The notes under the pieces: generated by a model | Seen by the model: the letters and a program-made list of their open reading frames with translations, nothing else | Told to the model about the DNA's origin: nothing | The model's database searches: none | Part shown: piece by piece, positions 23,149 through 31,518 of the stretch | How the letters are laid out: each line of letters begins with the position of its first letter | How positions within the stretch are numbered: position 1 is the first letter of the stretch | Position numbers and translations under genes: made by a program | Assembly (NCBI GenBank): GCA_965366625.1 | Contig: CBDUGP010000019.1 | Location: 1 to 64,000 of the forward strand | Reading direction: 5' to 3' | From: JAUIJL01 sp965366625 | GTDB lineage: Bacteria > Acidobacteriota > Thermoanaerobaculia > Multivoradales > J023 | DNA: 64,000 nt

Positions 23149-26061
23149 ATGAGCAAGATTCAGCAATTGAACGAGCGCGTGAGCGCTGCCCGCTCTGAGA
23201 CCGAGCAGCGGGGCGAAACCTTCTATCCCGGGGCGAGCCGGATTCACTTGGCAGCCTTCCCGCCCAAAGAGCGGTGGGACGATTGGGTCGAACTCGATTC
23301 CAAATCCTGGCCTAAGCGGGTGGAAAAGCGCTACAGCCTGGTGCCCACCACTTGCTTCAATTGTGAGTCCGCTTGCGGACTGCTGGCCTACGTCGATAAA
23401 GAGTCGTTCGAGATTCGCAAATTCGAGGGCAATCCCGAACATCCGGGATCCCGCGGCCGCAACTGTTCCAAGGGTCCTGCAACGCTCAATCAAATCACCG
23501 ACCCCGACCGCATCCTGCATCCCCTAAAAAGGGTCGGCGCCCGGGGCGAGGGCAAGTGGGTCCAAGTCGGCTGGGACGAGGTCATGGACGAGCTGGCGGG
23601 CCGCATCGGCGCCGCCATCGACGAAGGGCGCCACAACGAGGTCATGTACCACGTGGGTCGGCCCGGGGAGGACGGTTTTACCGAGCGCATCCTGGCCAAT
23701 TGGGGGGTTGACGGCCACAACTCCCACACCAACATTTGCTCGTCGGGGGCGCGGGCGGGTTATCAATTCTGGGCCGGAATGGACCGACCGAGCCCGGATC
23801 ACGCCAACGCCAGGGTGATCCTGCTGATCAGCTCCCATCTCGAAACCGGGCATTATTTCAATCCCCACGCCCAACGCATCATCGAAGCCAAGCAAAACGG
23901 CGCCAAGCTGATCGTGCTCGACACTCGCCTTTCCAATACCGCCACCCATGCGGACCATTGGCTGGCGACCCAACCGGGCTCGGAGGCGGCAGTGATGTTG
24001 GCGATTGCCAATTATTTGATTCAGCACGACCTCTACAACAAAGACTTCGTGCGCCGTTGGTGGAATTGGAAGGAATATCTCGAAGCCGAGCACCCGGATC
24101 TCGACCCATCGTTCGAGAGCTTCGAGCGCATGCTGAAGGCTCTCTACGAGGGATATACCTTCACCGTTGCCGAGCAAGAATCAGGTGTCGACGCGGCGGT
24201 GCTCGAAGAAGTGGCGAAGATCGTTTCCACCTCGGGAACCCGGCTGGCGACCCACAATTGGCGCAGCGCGTCGTCGGGCAACGAAGGGGGCTGGCAAGTG
24301 TCGCGCACCCTCTTCATGCTCAACGCCTTGATGGGTGCCGTGGCCACCGAAGGGGGCACGTCGCTCAACGCATGGAATAAATTCGTCGCCAAGCCGATCC
24401 ATCTGCCCCGGCACCCGGACGTCTGGAACGAACTCAGCTGGCCCCAGGAATTCCCCCTATCCCAATACGAGCTGTCGATCCTGTTGCCCCATTTGGTGAA
24501 CGAAGGGCGCGGCAAGCTCGACGTTTACTTCACCCGGGTCTACAACCCGGTGTGGACCAATCCCGACGGGTTCTCGTGGATCGAGATGTTGTTGGACGAG
24601 AAAAAGGTCGGTCTGCACGTGGCGTTGACGCCCACGTGGAATGAGAGTGCCTACTTCGCCGATTACGTTCTGCCCATGGGCCACTCCTCCGAGCGCCACG
24701 ACATTCACTCCTACGAAACTCACGATGCGCGATGGGTCGGTTTTCGCCAGCCGGTTCTGCGGGCGGCGCGCGAGCGGGCGGGCGAAACCGTCACCGATAC
24801 CCGGCAGGTGAATCCGGGTGAGGTGTGGGAAGAAAACGAATTTTGGCTGGACCTCACCTGGCGGATGGATCCGGACGGCTCCAAGGGAATCCGCGGCTTC
24901 GCGGAGTCGAAGAAAAAGCCGGGCGAGCGGCTGTCGGTCGACGAATACTACGGCCACATCTTCGAGCATTCGGTACCCGGCTTGCCCGAAAAAGCCGCCG
25001 CCGAGAATCTAAAACCACTCGAATATATGCGCCGCTACGGCGCCTTTGAGATTTCGTCGTCGGTGGGGCCGATTTACGAAGAAACCGTGCCCGCGGAAGA
25101 GCTCGACGACGTCGCCAAAGGAGATTACGACCGGGTCTACACCCGCACGCCGAAACCCGCTTCCCCCAACGTCGTGCCCACCGGCGCCCCAGAAGCAGAC
25201 GCCGATGGGCGTCGTGCGGTGGGCGTGGAAATTGACGGTGAGATTCACCGTGGTTTTCCCACCCCTTCCGGACGTCTGGAATTTTATTCCCCGACCCTAT
25301 CCGCTTGGGGCTGGGCGGATGCCGCCATTCCGACGTACCTCAAAAGCCACGTGCACCCCGAAAAGCTCGGTGATCGCAAGGTGTTGATTTCCACCTTTAG
25401 GGTTCCGATTCAAATTCACACCCGGAGCGCCAACGCTAAGTGGTTGGACGAAATTGCCCACACCAATCCTCTGTGGATCCACCCCAGCGACGCCGAGGCT
25501 CTCGGCGGCTTGAGCACTGGAGATTTGGTTCGGGTGGAAACGGAAATCGGTCACTTCGTGGTCAAAGCCTGGGTTACCGAGGGCATCAAACCGGGCGTTG
25601 TCGCCTGTAGCCATCACATGGGGCGATGGCGCCTTCAAGGTCATTCCGAGGAAGGCCAGAAGCAGCTCATGGCGACGGTCGATTTGGACTCCAAAGGCTC
25701 CGAATGGCAGCTGACCCGCTTGAAAGGCGCCGGTCCTTGGGATTCGTCGGACCCCGATACCCGCCGCATTTGGTGGAGCGATGTCGGCGTGCACCAGAAT
25801 CTCACCTTTCCCGTGCACCCCGACCCGCTCTCGGGCATGCATTGTTGGCATCAGGCCGTGCGGGTCAAAAACGCCCTGCCCGGCGATCGCTACGGCGACG
25901 TATTTGTCGATACCCAAAAATCCAAAGAGGCCTACCAAGCATGGATGGCCAAAACCCGTTCCGCCCGTTCCGTCTCCCCCGACGGCACTCGGCGACCCCA
26001 TTGGATGATGCGGCCACTGCGGCCGAACCGAGTGGCCTACACGCTGCCGGACGAGGATTGA
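23149..26061 (+). CDS. Molybdopterin (bis-MGD) oxidoreductase catalytic subunit
   Basis: Catalytic subunit of a DMSO-reductase-family complex. The N-terminal [4Fe-4S] site is C69-x2-C72-x3-C76-x29-C106. The likely molybdenum ligand is Cys197 in NICSSGARAG. Central bis-MGD-binding regions (LISSHLETG, LIVLDTRLSNTATHADHWL) and a C-terminal cap domain (about 780-930, WIHPSDAEALGG) follow. Length is 970 aa. There is no Tat signal, unlike periplasmic family members; an N-terminal stretch of about 50 residues precedes the iron-sulfur site. It lies 39 bases after the 4Fe-4S/NrfD gene. Substrate cannot be read from sequence. Phenylacetyl-CoA:acceptor oxidoreductase-like and other cytoplasmic-facing enzymes are candidates; polysulfide or arsenate chemistry is not excluded. 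Confidence 0.9.
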   Translation: MSKIQQLNERVSAARSETEQRGETFYPGASRIHLAAFPPKERWDDWVELDSKSWPKRVEKRYSLVPTTCFNCESACGLLAYVDKESFEIRKFEGNPEHPGSRGRNCSKGPATLNQITDPDRILHPLKRVGARGEGKWVQVGWDEVMDELAGRIGAAIDEGRHNEVMYHVGRPGEDGFTERILANWGVDGHNSHTNICSSGARAGYQFWAGMDRPSPDHANARVILLISSHLETGHYFNPHAQRIIEAKQNGAKLIVLDTRLSNTATHADHWLATQPGSEAAVMLAIANYLIQHDLYNKDFVRRWWNWKEYLEAEHPDLDPSFESFERMLKALYEGYTFTVAEQESGVDAAVLEEVAKIVSTSGTRLATHNWRSASSGNEGGWQVSRTLFMLNALMGAVATEGGTSLNAWNKFVAKPIHLPRHPDVWNELSWPQEFPLSQYELSILLPHLVNEGRGKLDVYFTRVYNPVWTNPDGFSWIEMLLDEKKVGLHVALTPTWNESAYFADYVLPMGHSSERHDIHSYETHDARWVGFRQPVLRAARERAGETVTDTRQVNPGEVWEENEFWLDLTWRMDPDGSKGIRGFAESKKKPGERLSVDEYYGHIFEHSVPGLPEKAAAENLKPLEYMRRYGAFEISSSVGPIYEETVPAEELDDVAKGDYDRVYTRTPKPASPNVVPTGAPEADADGRRAVGVEIDGEIHRGFPTPSGRLEFYSPTLSAWGWADAAIPTYLKSHVHPEKLGDRKVLISTFRVPIQIHTRSANAKWLDEIAHTNPLWIHPSDAEALGGLSTGDLVRVETEIGHFVVKAWVTEGIKPGVVACSHHMGRWRLQGHSEEGQKQLMATVDLDSKGSEWQLTRLKGAGPWDSSDPDTRRIWWSDVGVHQNLTFPVHPDPLSGMHCWHQAVRVKNALPGDRYGDVFVDTQKSKEAYQAWMAKTRSARSVSPDGTRRPHWMMRPLRPNRVAYTLPDED

Positions 26062-26277
26062 CGAGAACGAGGATCACCGTGAGCTTGATCCTTCAGCCGC
26101 GAGTGGTAACCTGAGCAAAAGAGTTTGCAGAGGTTCATAGCGGTCATCTTGCCCTGAGCTGAGAAGCTCGAAGTGGCGAGCTATCTAACGTCCCCGTCAC
26201 TGACGGTTGGGTCGGACCTGGCGCGGGTTTATCAACGTCCTGGGCCGAGCTTCGCCGTCGCCCGATTGGAGGTTGCC
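26062..26277. other. Spacer after the molybdopterin gene
   Basis: Open upstream of the next gene's ATG but without a ribosome site or recognisable protein. I see no hairpin that would end the operon, so readthrough into the following membrane-protein gene is possible. Confidence 0.35.
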
Positions 26278-26730
26278 ATGAAAGCGGTTTTCAGCGCGGT
26301 GATCACGGTTGTGTTGCTGTCCATCTATGTCTACTTAGTGACCAAAGGCATTCGAGTCGCCGATTGTGTGTCCGATGCCTCCTGCACGTCATTGACAATC
26401 GCAGACTTCAACGATCGCATGTCGTCTTCCCTGGCATTGATCGGTGGGTTGGTTTCGGCTTTGGTGATCGCCGAGCTTGCGATCACCAAACCGGGCGAGG
26501 CGCCCGCGGCACGCCTGGTCGATCCCGTCAGCGCCGAAAAACGCAAGGGGCTGTTGCAGATCGTGACCGGTCTCTACCTCACGGTGTGGCTCGCTACCGG
26601 GCTTGCGGCCTTCGTCTTCGGCTATTTGACAGTGGAGCCGGGCGTATTGCCGCCGCTGGCAGATCTAGGGCAGAGCTGGTTGGGAATCGCCGTCGGCGCG
26701 GGATACGCTTATTTCGGCATCGAGCAATAA
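26278..26730 (+). CDS. Small three-segment membrane protein next to the molybdoenzyme
   Basis: A 150-residue protein not matched to any family I know. Hydrophobic segments are at about residues 2-22, 48-66 and 95-117, with a weaker one at the C-terminus. Between the first two is a loop with two cysteines (VADCVSDASCTSL) that could form a disulfide or bind a cofactor if extracytoplasmic. ATG 26278 is chosen because GGAGG stands six bases before it; the frame is open upstream to 26173. Its position directly after the oxidoreductase genes suggests an accessory membrane subunit, but that is inference. Confidence 0.65.
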   Translation: MKAVFSAVITVVLLSIYVYLVTKGIRVADCVSDASCTSLTIADFNDRMSSSLALIGGLVSALVIAELAITKPGEAPAARLVDPVSAEKRKGLLQIVTGLYLTVWLATGLAAFVFGYLTVEPGVLPPLADLGQSWLGIAVGAGYAYFGIEQ

Positions 26731-26776
26731 CCGCCGGCTGGTCTTGGCCGATCCTCTGGAGCCGCAGGAGAGTCCC

Positions 26777-27505
26777 TTGTCGACGCTGATTTTCGATATC
26801 GACGGCACATTGGTCGACAGCACGGGTCTCGATTCGGTGCTCTATCGTCGCGCGGTCCAGGAAGTGCTGGGAGACATCCAATTTCGAGCGGACTGGAACG
26901 AATATACCCACGTGACCGATCCCGGCATCTTGATCCAGATCATGCACGAGCACGGCCTTGAAGACCCGTCGCAAATGGAAAAACAAGCCGCCTCGGCCCG
27001 GACCCGTTTCGGCGAGCTGATGGCGGCTCGGTTGGCGGACGAGCCCTGCCGTCCAGTGCCCGGCGCCCTCAAAGCGATACATCGGCTCATTCGTGATCCG
27101 GCCGTTAAAGTGGGTTTGGCCACCGGAGGTTGGGGCCATACGGCAAAAATGAAGCTGCGCTCAGCTGGATTGCCGACCGAAGGAATCCCCATCTTCACGG
27201 CCGATCACCATCACCAACGAATCGGAATCATGCAGGCCTGTTTGCGCTCGCTCTCAGCCGACACAGAGCTGTCGGGCTCCGAATCCCCGGACTCTGAATT
27301 TTCGGACTCTGAATCCTCGGACCCCGTGCACCAGTCCGAGACCGTGACCTACGTCGGAGACGGTCCATGGGATCTGGCAGCAGCCTCCGAGCTTCAATGG
27401 GGATTCGTAGCCATCGGCCCGCGTCTCGAAGGCCAGTGGGAGCGATGGATCCCCCACTTCGCCGACGATCGTTGGCCGGCTGCGTTGGGTTTGGCGTCGT
27501 CGTAG
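26777..27505 (+). CDS. HAD-superfamily hydrolase (phosphatase-like)
   Basis: Predicted cytosolic phosphatase of the HAD family, probably acting on a small phosphorylated metabolite. Motif I is FDIDGTLVDST with both Asp residues, motif II is in GLATGGWG (Thr), the Lys of motif III is in AKMKLRSAG, and motif IV is VGDGPWDL. A helical cap lies between motifs I and II. The likely start is TTG 26777, six bases after CAGGAG; a TTG at 26744 would add 11 residues. About 242 aa. An insert of roughly 20 Ser, Asp and Glu residues from a short tandem DNA repeat sits before motif IV and is probably a surface loop. The specific substrate is unknown. Confidence 0.85.
   Translation: MSTLIFDIDGTLVDSTGLDSVLYRRAVQEVLGDIQFRADWNEYTHVTDPGILIQIMHEHGLEDPSQMEKQAASARTRFGELMAARLADEPCRPVPGALKAIHRLIRDPAVKVGLATGGWGHTAKMKLRSAGLPTEGIPIFTADHHHQRIGIMQACLRSLSADTELSGSESPDSEFSDSESSDPVHQSETVTYVGDGPWDLAAASELQWGFVAIGPRLEGQWERWIPHFADDRWPAALGLASS
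27274..27318 (+). repeat. 15-bp tandem repeat, three units, in the HAD gene
   Basis: Units at 27274-27288, 27289-27303 and 27304-27318 follow the pattern GGACTCTGAATTTTC and encode a Ser/Asp/Glu-rich pentapeptide repeat. The 15-bp length keeps frame. Confidence 0.8.
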
Positions 27506-27515
27506 GCTGCGGGGT

Positions 27516-29018
27516 TTATCGACTCTCGCCTTCGATCTCCCCACCCAATCGAACGCTTTCTCGCACTAAGAGCGCGAAGTCTTCTCGTCGGCTGCGCTGA
27601 TTGGTGTTGGCGATTCGCAGGGCGAATTTGCCGCCGAGTCGGGTGCTAGAAGGAACGGCGATGCCTTGTTCCTGGATGCGCATGAGCAGCTCTTGGTTGA
27701 TGGCGTCCCACTCGGACTCGGGGGCCGAGGTCGGTAGGTAGCGATAACACAGGATGTTCAGGGGTGACGGCGCCATGGATTCGAGGCGCGGCTCCCGAGC
27801 GATCAGCTCGGCGAGGTATTGGATCTGGGCCACGTTTTGGTCGTGCATCCGACCCAGCTTTTCCAGGCCGTGCTCGCGGATCTGCGCCCAGATCTTGAGG
27901 GCCTTGAAACCTCGCGAGAGTTGGGGGCCACGGATATTCGAGGAGTCGACCATGGCTCCGACTCCCCGCTCGGGCGGTTCGAGGTAACTGGCGGCTACCC
28001 TGAAGCTTCGGCGATGTTGGTCGCCGTCGCGGATCAACACGCAGCCGGCTTCGTAGGGCACGTAGAGCCATTTGTGAAAATCGAAGGCGAGGGAGTCGGC
28101 GAGTTCAATACCGCGCAGTTCGCGCCGAATTGTGGGGGACATGGCCGCCAGCGCACCGATGGCCCCATCGACGTGGAACCATAGGCCTTCCCGCCGGGCG
28201 ATGCCGGCAATGGCCTCCAAATCGTCGATGGCCCCGGTGTTGACGGTTCCGGCGCTGGCGATGATCGCGCACGGCACGGCCCCTTCGGCACGATCTTTTT
28301 CGAGCTGGATCTCCAGGGCCTGCACGTCCATCCGGTAGTGATCGTCCACCGGCACCTTGCGCAAGTTGTCGAGACCCAACCCGAGCATTTGCATGGCCTT
28401 GTCGATCGAAGAATGCACTTGTTCAGAGGCGTAAATCACCGGCCGACGACCCAGATTCGCCAATCCCGTCCGGCGGACCTCGTCCCCGAGGATGGCGTCC
28501 CGACCCACGATCAGGCCGATGATGTTGGCCACCGACCCGCCGCTGGTCACGATTCCGCTCGCGCTTTCGGGAAAGTCGAAGAGTTCGCGCATCCATTCCA
28601 ACACTTGCCCCTCGACCCGGGTGGGCGCGTCGTTGAACGTGCCCGAGCTGGCGTTGATGCCGGCCGCGAGCATGTCGGAAACCATGCCGATCGGGGTTCC
28701 CGTGCCGCAGACCCATCCCCAAAATCGCGGGTGGGCGTGCCCTGCGGGAAAGGGGACGATGTGTTGCAGCATGTCCTCGATCACCGCATCGGCTCCCAGG
28801 CCTTCTCTGGGCGGGGGGGTGGCCAATAGATCCTCCGAGTCGGCCGGCACCGGACGCCATGTCGGTTGATTGCGAATGTTCTGCTGATAGTCCAAGACGG
28901 TGTCGAGGGCCCGGTGGGCTGCCCGGCGGACGACCGACCAATCTTCGGGGTCAAGAGTCAGCTCGGGATCGGCGTTGGAAGGTGTCGAAGAAGCTTGGGC
29001 GGATAAGGAGCTTTCCAT
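27516..29018 (-). CDS. PLP-dependent group II amino-acid decarboxylase
   Basis: Fold-type I pyridoxal-phosphate enzyme of the aromatic-L-amino-acid/glutamate decarboxylase group, releasing CO2 from an amino acid to give an amine. Seen: TSGGSVANIIGLIVGRD, the aromatic-stacking His region SEQVHSSIDKAM, ASAGTVNTGAIDDLEAI, WFHVDGAIGA (Asp to pyridine nitrogen), and the Schiff-base Lys in DFHKWLYVPYEAG near residue 315. Length is 500 aa. CTGGAGGA precedes ATG 29018 on the minus strand. It is divergent from a MocR-type regulator, which likely controls it. Substrate cannot be told; tyrosine, DOPA, tryptophan or other large side chains are the usual ones. Confidence 0.9.
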   Translation of the reverse strand: MESSLSAQASSTPSNADPELTLDPEDWSVVRRAAHRALDTVLDYQQNIRNQPTWRPVPADSEDLLATPPPREGLGADAVIEDMLQHIVPFPAGHAHPRFWGWVCGTGTPIGMVSDMLAAGINASSGTFNDAPTRVEGQVLEWMRELFDFPESASGIVTSGGSVANIIGLIVGRDAILGDEVRRTGLANLGRRPVIYASEQVHSSIDKAMQMLGLGLDNLRKVPVDDHYRMDVQALEIQLEKDRAEGAVPCAIIASAGTVNTGAIDDLEAIAGIARREGLWFHVDGAIGALAAMSPTIRRELRGIELADSLAFDFHKWLYVPYEAGCVLIRDGDQHRRSFRVAASYLEPPERGVGAMVDSSNIRGPQLSRGFKALKIWAQIREHGLEKLGRMHDQNVAQIQYLAELIAREPRLESMAPSPLNILCYRYLPTSAPESEWDAINQELLMRIQEQGIAVPSSTRLGGKFALRIANTNQRSRREDFALLVRESVRLGGEIEGESR

Positions 29019-29148
29019 GGGGTCCTCCAGGGTGGGTCTTGGGAAGCAGGTCTCGGAGTTTTCGGGCCGGGCGTGGCCCTGGGAGGTCTTTGAGTGTGAT
29101 TACAATGGCATTCACGTCGTTGTATGTCCTCGATTGTATTTATAGCCC

Positions 29149-29177
29149 TTGACTCAAAGGGTGTCAATTTCTATATT
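29149..29177 (+). promoter_or_regulatory. Strong sigma-70-type promoter of the MocR gene
   Basis: TTGACT (29149-29154), a 17-base spacer, and TATATT (29172-29177) match the sigma-70 consensus closely. The predicted transcription start near 29184 falls at or a few bases before the possible start codons, implying a leaderless or nearly leaderless mRNA. Confidence 0.7.
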
Positions 29178-29191
29178 GTCATGGTGACAAT
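29175..29191. promoter_or_regulatory. Perfect palindrome over the -10 box and start codon (likely operator)
   Basis: ATTGTCA-TGG-TGACAAT is a perfect 7-3-7 inverted repeat. Its left arm overlaps the -10 element and its right arm overlaps ATG 29190. It is a good candidate for autoregulatory binding by the MocR/GntR protein. The sequence is certain; the role is inferred. Confidence 0.6.
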
Positions 29192-30557
29192 GTGGCAACC
29201 CACTCTCGATGATCGATCTCCCAGGTACCAGGGCATCGCCGACGCCATCGCCCGAGATCTAGCGGACGGCATCTTGCGTGCCGGAGATCGCCTGCCCACC
29301 CATCGACAGTTGGCCCGGTCCCTGGGCGTGACCATCGGCACAGTGAGCCGGGGTTATGCCGAGGCCGAGCGCCGGGGATTGACCACCGGCGAGGTGGGCC
29401 GGGGCACTTTTGTGCGTGGGGCGGTTTCTCGCGATCCTTGGCCGGATGCATCGGGTGAGCCGGAGTCCATCGACCTCAGCTTGAGCTTGCCGGTGATCGT
29501 GCCCGAAGAGGGGCGACTGCTGGCCGAGACCCTGCGCCAAATCGCCGACGATTCACGAATCAGCCGACTGCTGGAATACCACCCCGAAACCGCCGACCTC
29601 CGCCAGCGAGCGGTGGCCGCTGATTGGCTCGGGCGATTGGGTCTCGAATGCCGGGCCGACCAGCTGTTGGTAACAGCCGGTTCGCAGCACGGCTTGAACG
29701 TCACACTCGGATCGGTTTTTCGCCCGGGCCAGGTGGTGCTGACCGGCGAGCTGACTTATCCGTCGATCAAAAGCCAGGCTCGCGCCTTGGGCATTCGCTT
29801 GCGGGGGGTGGAACTCGACGACGAAGGAGTTTGCCCGGAGGCGGTTGAGCGCTTGTGTCGCCAAGAACCCCGTCCTTCGGGTCTTTACCTGGTGCCGACC
29901 CTGCAGAACCCCACCAGCGCCACCCAATCGGAGCCACGACGGCGAGAGCTGGCGCGGATCGCCCGGGCTCATGATCTTTGGATCGTGGAAGACGACGTGC
30001 ACGGTTTCTTATTGCCGGAGGTGCCGCCACCGTTGGCGGTTTTCGCCCCGGATCGCACCGTGTATCTGTCGAGCCTGGCGAAGTGCCTGGTACCTGGTTT
30101 GCGGATCGGTTTCATCGTCGCCCCGGCGGAGCTCCGAGCTCGCCTGCTGACGGGCATCCACACCAGCATGTGGATGCCGCCGCCGTTGATGGTCGAGCTC
30201 GCCACCCGCTGGTTGGCGGACGGCACTGCTGATCGATTGATCGCCGCCAAACGCAAACAAACCCAGAAGCGTCAGGAGCTGGCCTCGCGGTTGCTCGAGG
30301 GCTATCGGATGCGCCGCCATCCGTTGGGATATCAAATCTGGTTGGAGCTGCCCGAGCCTTGGACCACTGATGAATTCGTGGCCGCAGCCAGGGAGCGCGG
30401 AGTGATTGTGATCGGCGCCGGAGCGTTTGCCGTGGGACGCCATGGCGTCCCCCTTGGGGTGCGATTGTCGATCGGCCTGCCGTCCATGGGTGATTTAGAG
30501 CAGGGACTTTTGCGCATTCGTGAGATCCTTTCGGGCACCGCCACGCCAGCCTATTGA
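29190..30557 (+). CDS. MocR-type transcription regulator (GntR HTH + aminotransferase-like domain)
   Basis: DNA-binding regulator whose effector domain binds PLP. The winged-helix GntR domain covers about residues 10-75 (YQGIADAIARDLADGIL, LPTHRQLARSLGVTIGTV). The fold-type I aminotransferase-like domain covers about 95-455, with VPTLQNPTSAT, WIVEDDVHG and the PLP Lys in SSLAKCLVPGLRIGF. Start codons ATG 29181, GTG 29184 and ATG 29190 are all in frame; promoter position suggests the later ones. Length is about 455 aa, typical. It is divergent from a PLP decarboxylase, the usual arrangement for a regulator and its target. No ribosome site is visible, in keeping with leaderless translation. Confidence 0.92.
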   Translation: MWQPTLDDRSPRYQGIADAIARDLADGILRAGDRLPTHRQLARSLGVTIGTVSRGYAEAERRGLTTGEVGRGTFVRGAVSRDPWPDASGEPESIDLSLSLPVIVPEEGRLLAETLRQIADDSRISRLLEYHPETADLRQRAVAADWLGRLGLECRADQLLVTAGSQHGLNVTLGSVFRPGQVVLTGELTYPSIKSQARALGIRLRGVELDDEGVCPEAVERLCRQEPRPSGLYLVPTLQNPTSATQSEPRRRELARIARAHDLWIVEDDVHGFLLPEVPPPLAVFAPDRTVYLSSLAKCLVPGLRIGFIVAPAELRARLLTGIHTSMWMPPPLMVELATRWLADGTADRLIAAKRKQTQKRQELASRLLEGYRMRRHPLGYQIWLELPEPWTTDEFVAAARERGVIVIGAGAFAVGRHGVPLGVRLSIGLPSMGDLEQGLLRIREILSGTATPAY

Positions 30558-30570
30558 CGGCGTTGGCGCA

Positions 30571-30602
30571 GTCTTTAGGACGCTGAGTCTTTAGGACGCT
30601 GA
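30571..30602. repeat. 16-bp tandem duplication before the TorD-like gene
   Basis: GTCTTTAGGACGCTGA occurs twice in direct succession at 30571-30586 and 30587-30602, in the 82-base spacer between mocR and the chaperone gene. Confidence 0.85.
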
Positions 30603-30639
30603 GCCTCAGAAAATCAAGCCACAGAGATTGCAGTCGTAA

Positions 30640-31518
30640 ATGGAATTATTCAGGACACTCGGAGCGCTCGCCGAGGTGCCGAGCCCGGAGCTCGCCGTTG
30701 CGGCTGAAGCCCTTGGGTTGGGTTCCTTGCCGTCGGCCGCGGATCACAGCGACCTCTTCGTCTTTCAGCTCTATCCCTACGCGTCGGTGTATTTGGGCGT
30801 CGAGGGCATGGTGGGGGGCGAAGGCAGGGATCGGATTTCCGGTTTTTGGCGGGCCCTGGGCCAAGCCCCGCCGGAGGAGCCCGATCACCTGGCGGTTTTG
30901 CTCTCGACCTATGCGGAGCTGTGCGAGCGGGATGGGGAAAGGCCTGTCCTTGAGAAGACCGACCCCGGGGAGACGGGTTGGCGTCGGGCCCGTCGGGCCT
31001 TTCTGTGGGAGCACTTGATCAGCTGGTTGCCGATCTTCTTAGACGCTTTGAGCCGCAGCGCGCGACACGATTTCTATCGCCACTGGGCAGGTCTTCTGTT
31101 GGAAGGCTTGCAGGAGCAGGCCGAAATCCTCGGACCCCTCGACCGCGAGCCCCTTTGCCTCCGGGAATCTCCGGGTCTGGTGGATCCACGGGACGAAGGG
31201 GCGGACCCGTGGATCGGATCTCTCCTGGCGCCTTGCCGGAGTGGGTGGGTTCTGACCCGCGACGACTTGCGACGGGCCGGCCGTGAACTCGGTTTGGCGG
31301 TGCGAGCCGGAGAGCGCCGATTCGTATTGCGTGCGCTGATGTCCCAGGAGCCCGCCGCCATATTGGCTTGGTTGGCCGAACACGGCCGATGCCGAGCTGA
31401 GCTGCCGGATTGGACGGGTCGGGTGGGTGCGGTGTGGGGACAAAGGCGAGCCGAGTCGGTGGGGTTGCTGGACGTACTGGCGCGGGAGGCGAAGGCCGAT
31501 CCGTTGTCAGAGCCTTAA
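30640..31518 (+). CDS. TorD/DmsD-family molybdoenzyme chaperone
   Basis: Members of this all-helical family bind immature molybdopterin subunits and hold them for cofactor insertion. The typical central block is visible: RISGFWRALG, then EPDHLAVLLSTYAEL, then a Trp- and His-containing helix (RRAFLWEHLISWLPIFLDAL) near residue 130. The protein is 292 aa, longer than the usual ~200; the C-terminal 90-100 residues are an added region I do not recognise. It lies about 4.6 kb downstream of the molybdopterin gene, with the HAD, decarboxylase and MocR genes between, so the link to that enzyme is likely but not operonic. Its stop overlaps the convergent cdsA stop. Confidence 0.82.
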   Translation: MELFRTLGALAEVPSPELAVAAEALGLGSLPSAADHSDLFVFQLYPYASVYLGVEGMVGGEGRDRISGFWRALGQAPPEEPDHLAVLLSTYAELCERDGERPVLEKTDPGETGWRRARRAFLWEHLISWLPIFLDALSRSARHDFYRHWAGLLLEGLQEQAEILGPLDREPLCLRESPGLVDPRDEGADPWIGSLLAPCRSGWVLTRDDLRRAGRELGLAVRAGERRFVLRALMSQEPAAILAWLAEHGRCRAELPDWTGRVGAVWGQRRAESVGLLDVLAREAKADPLSEP

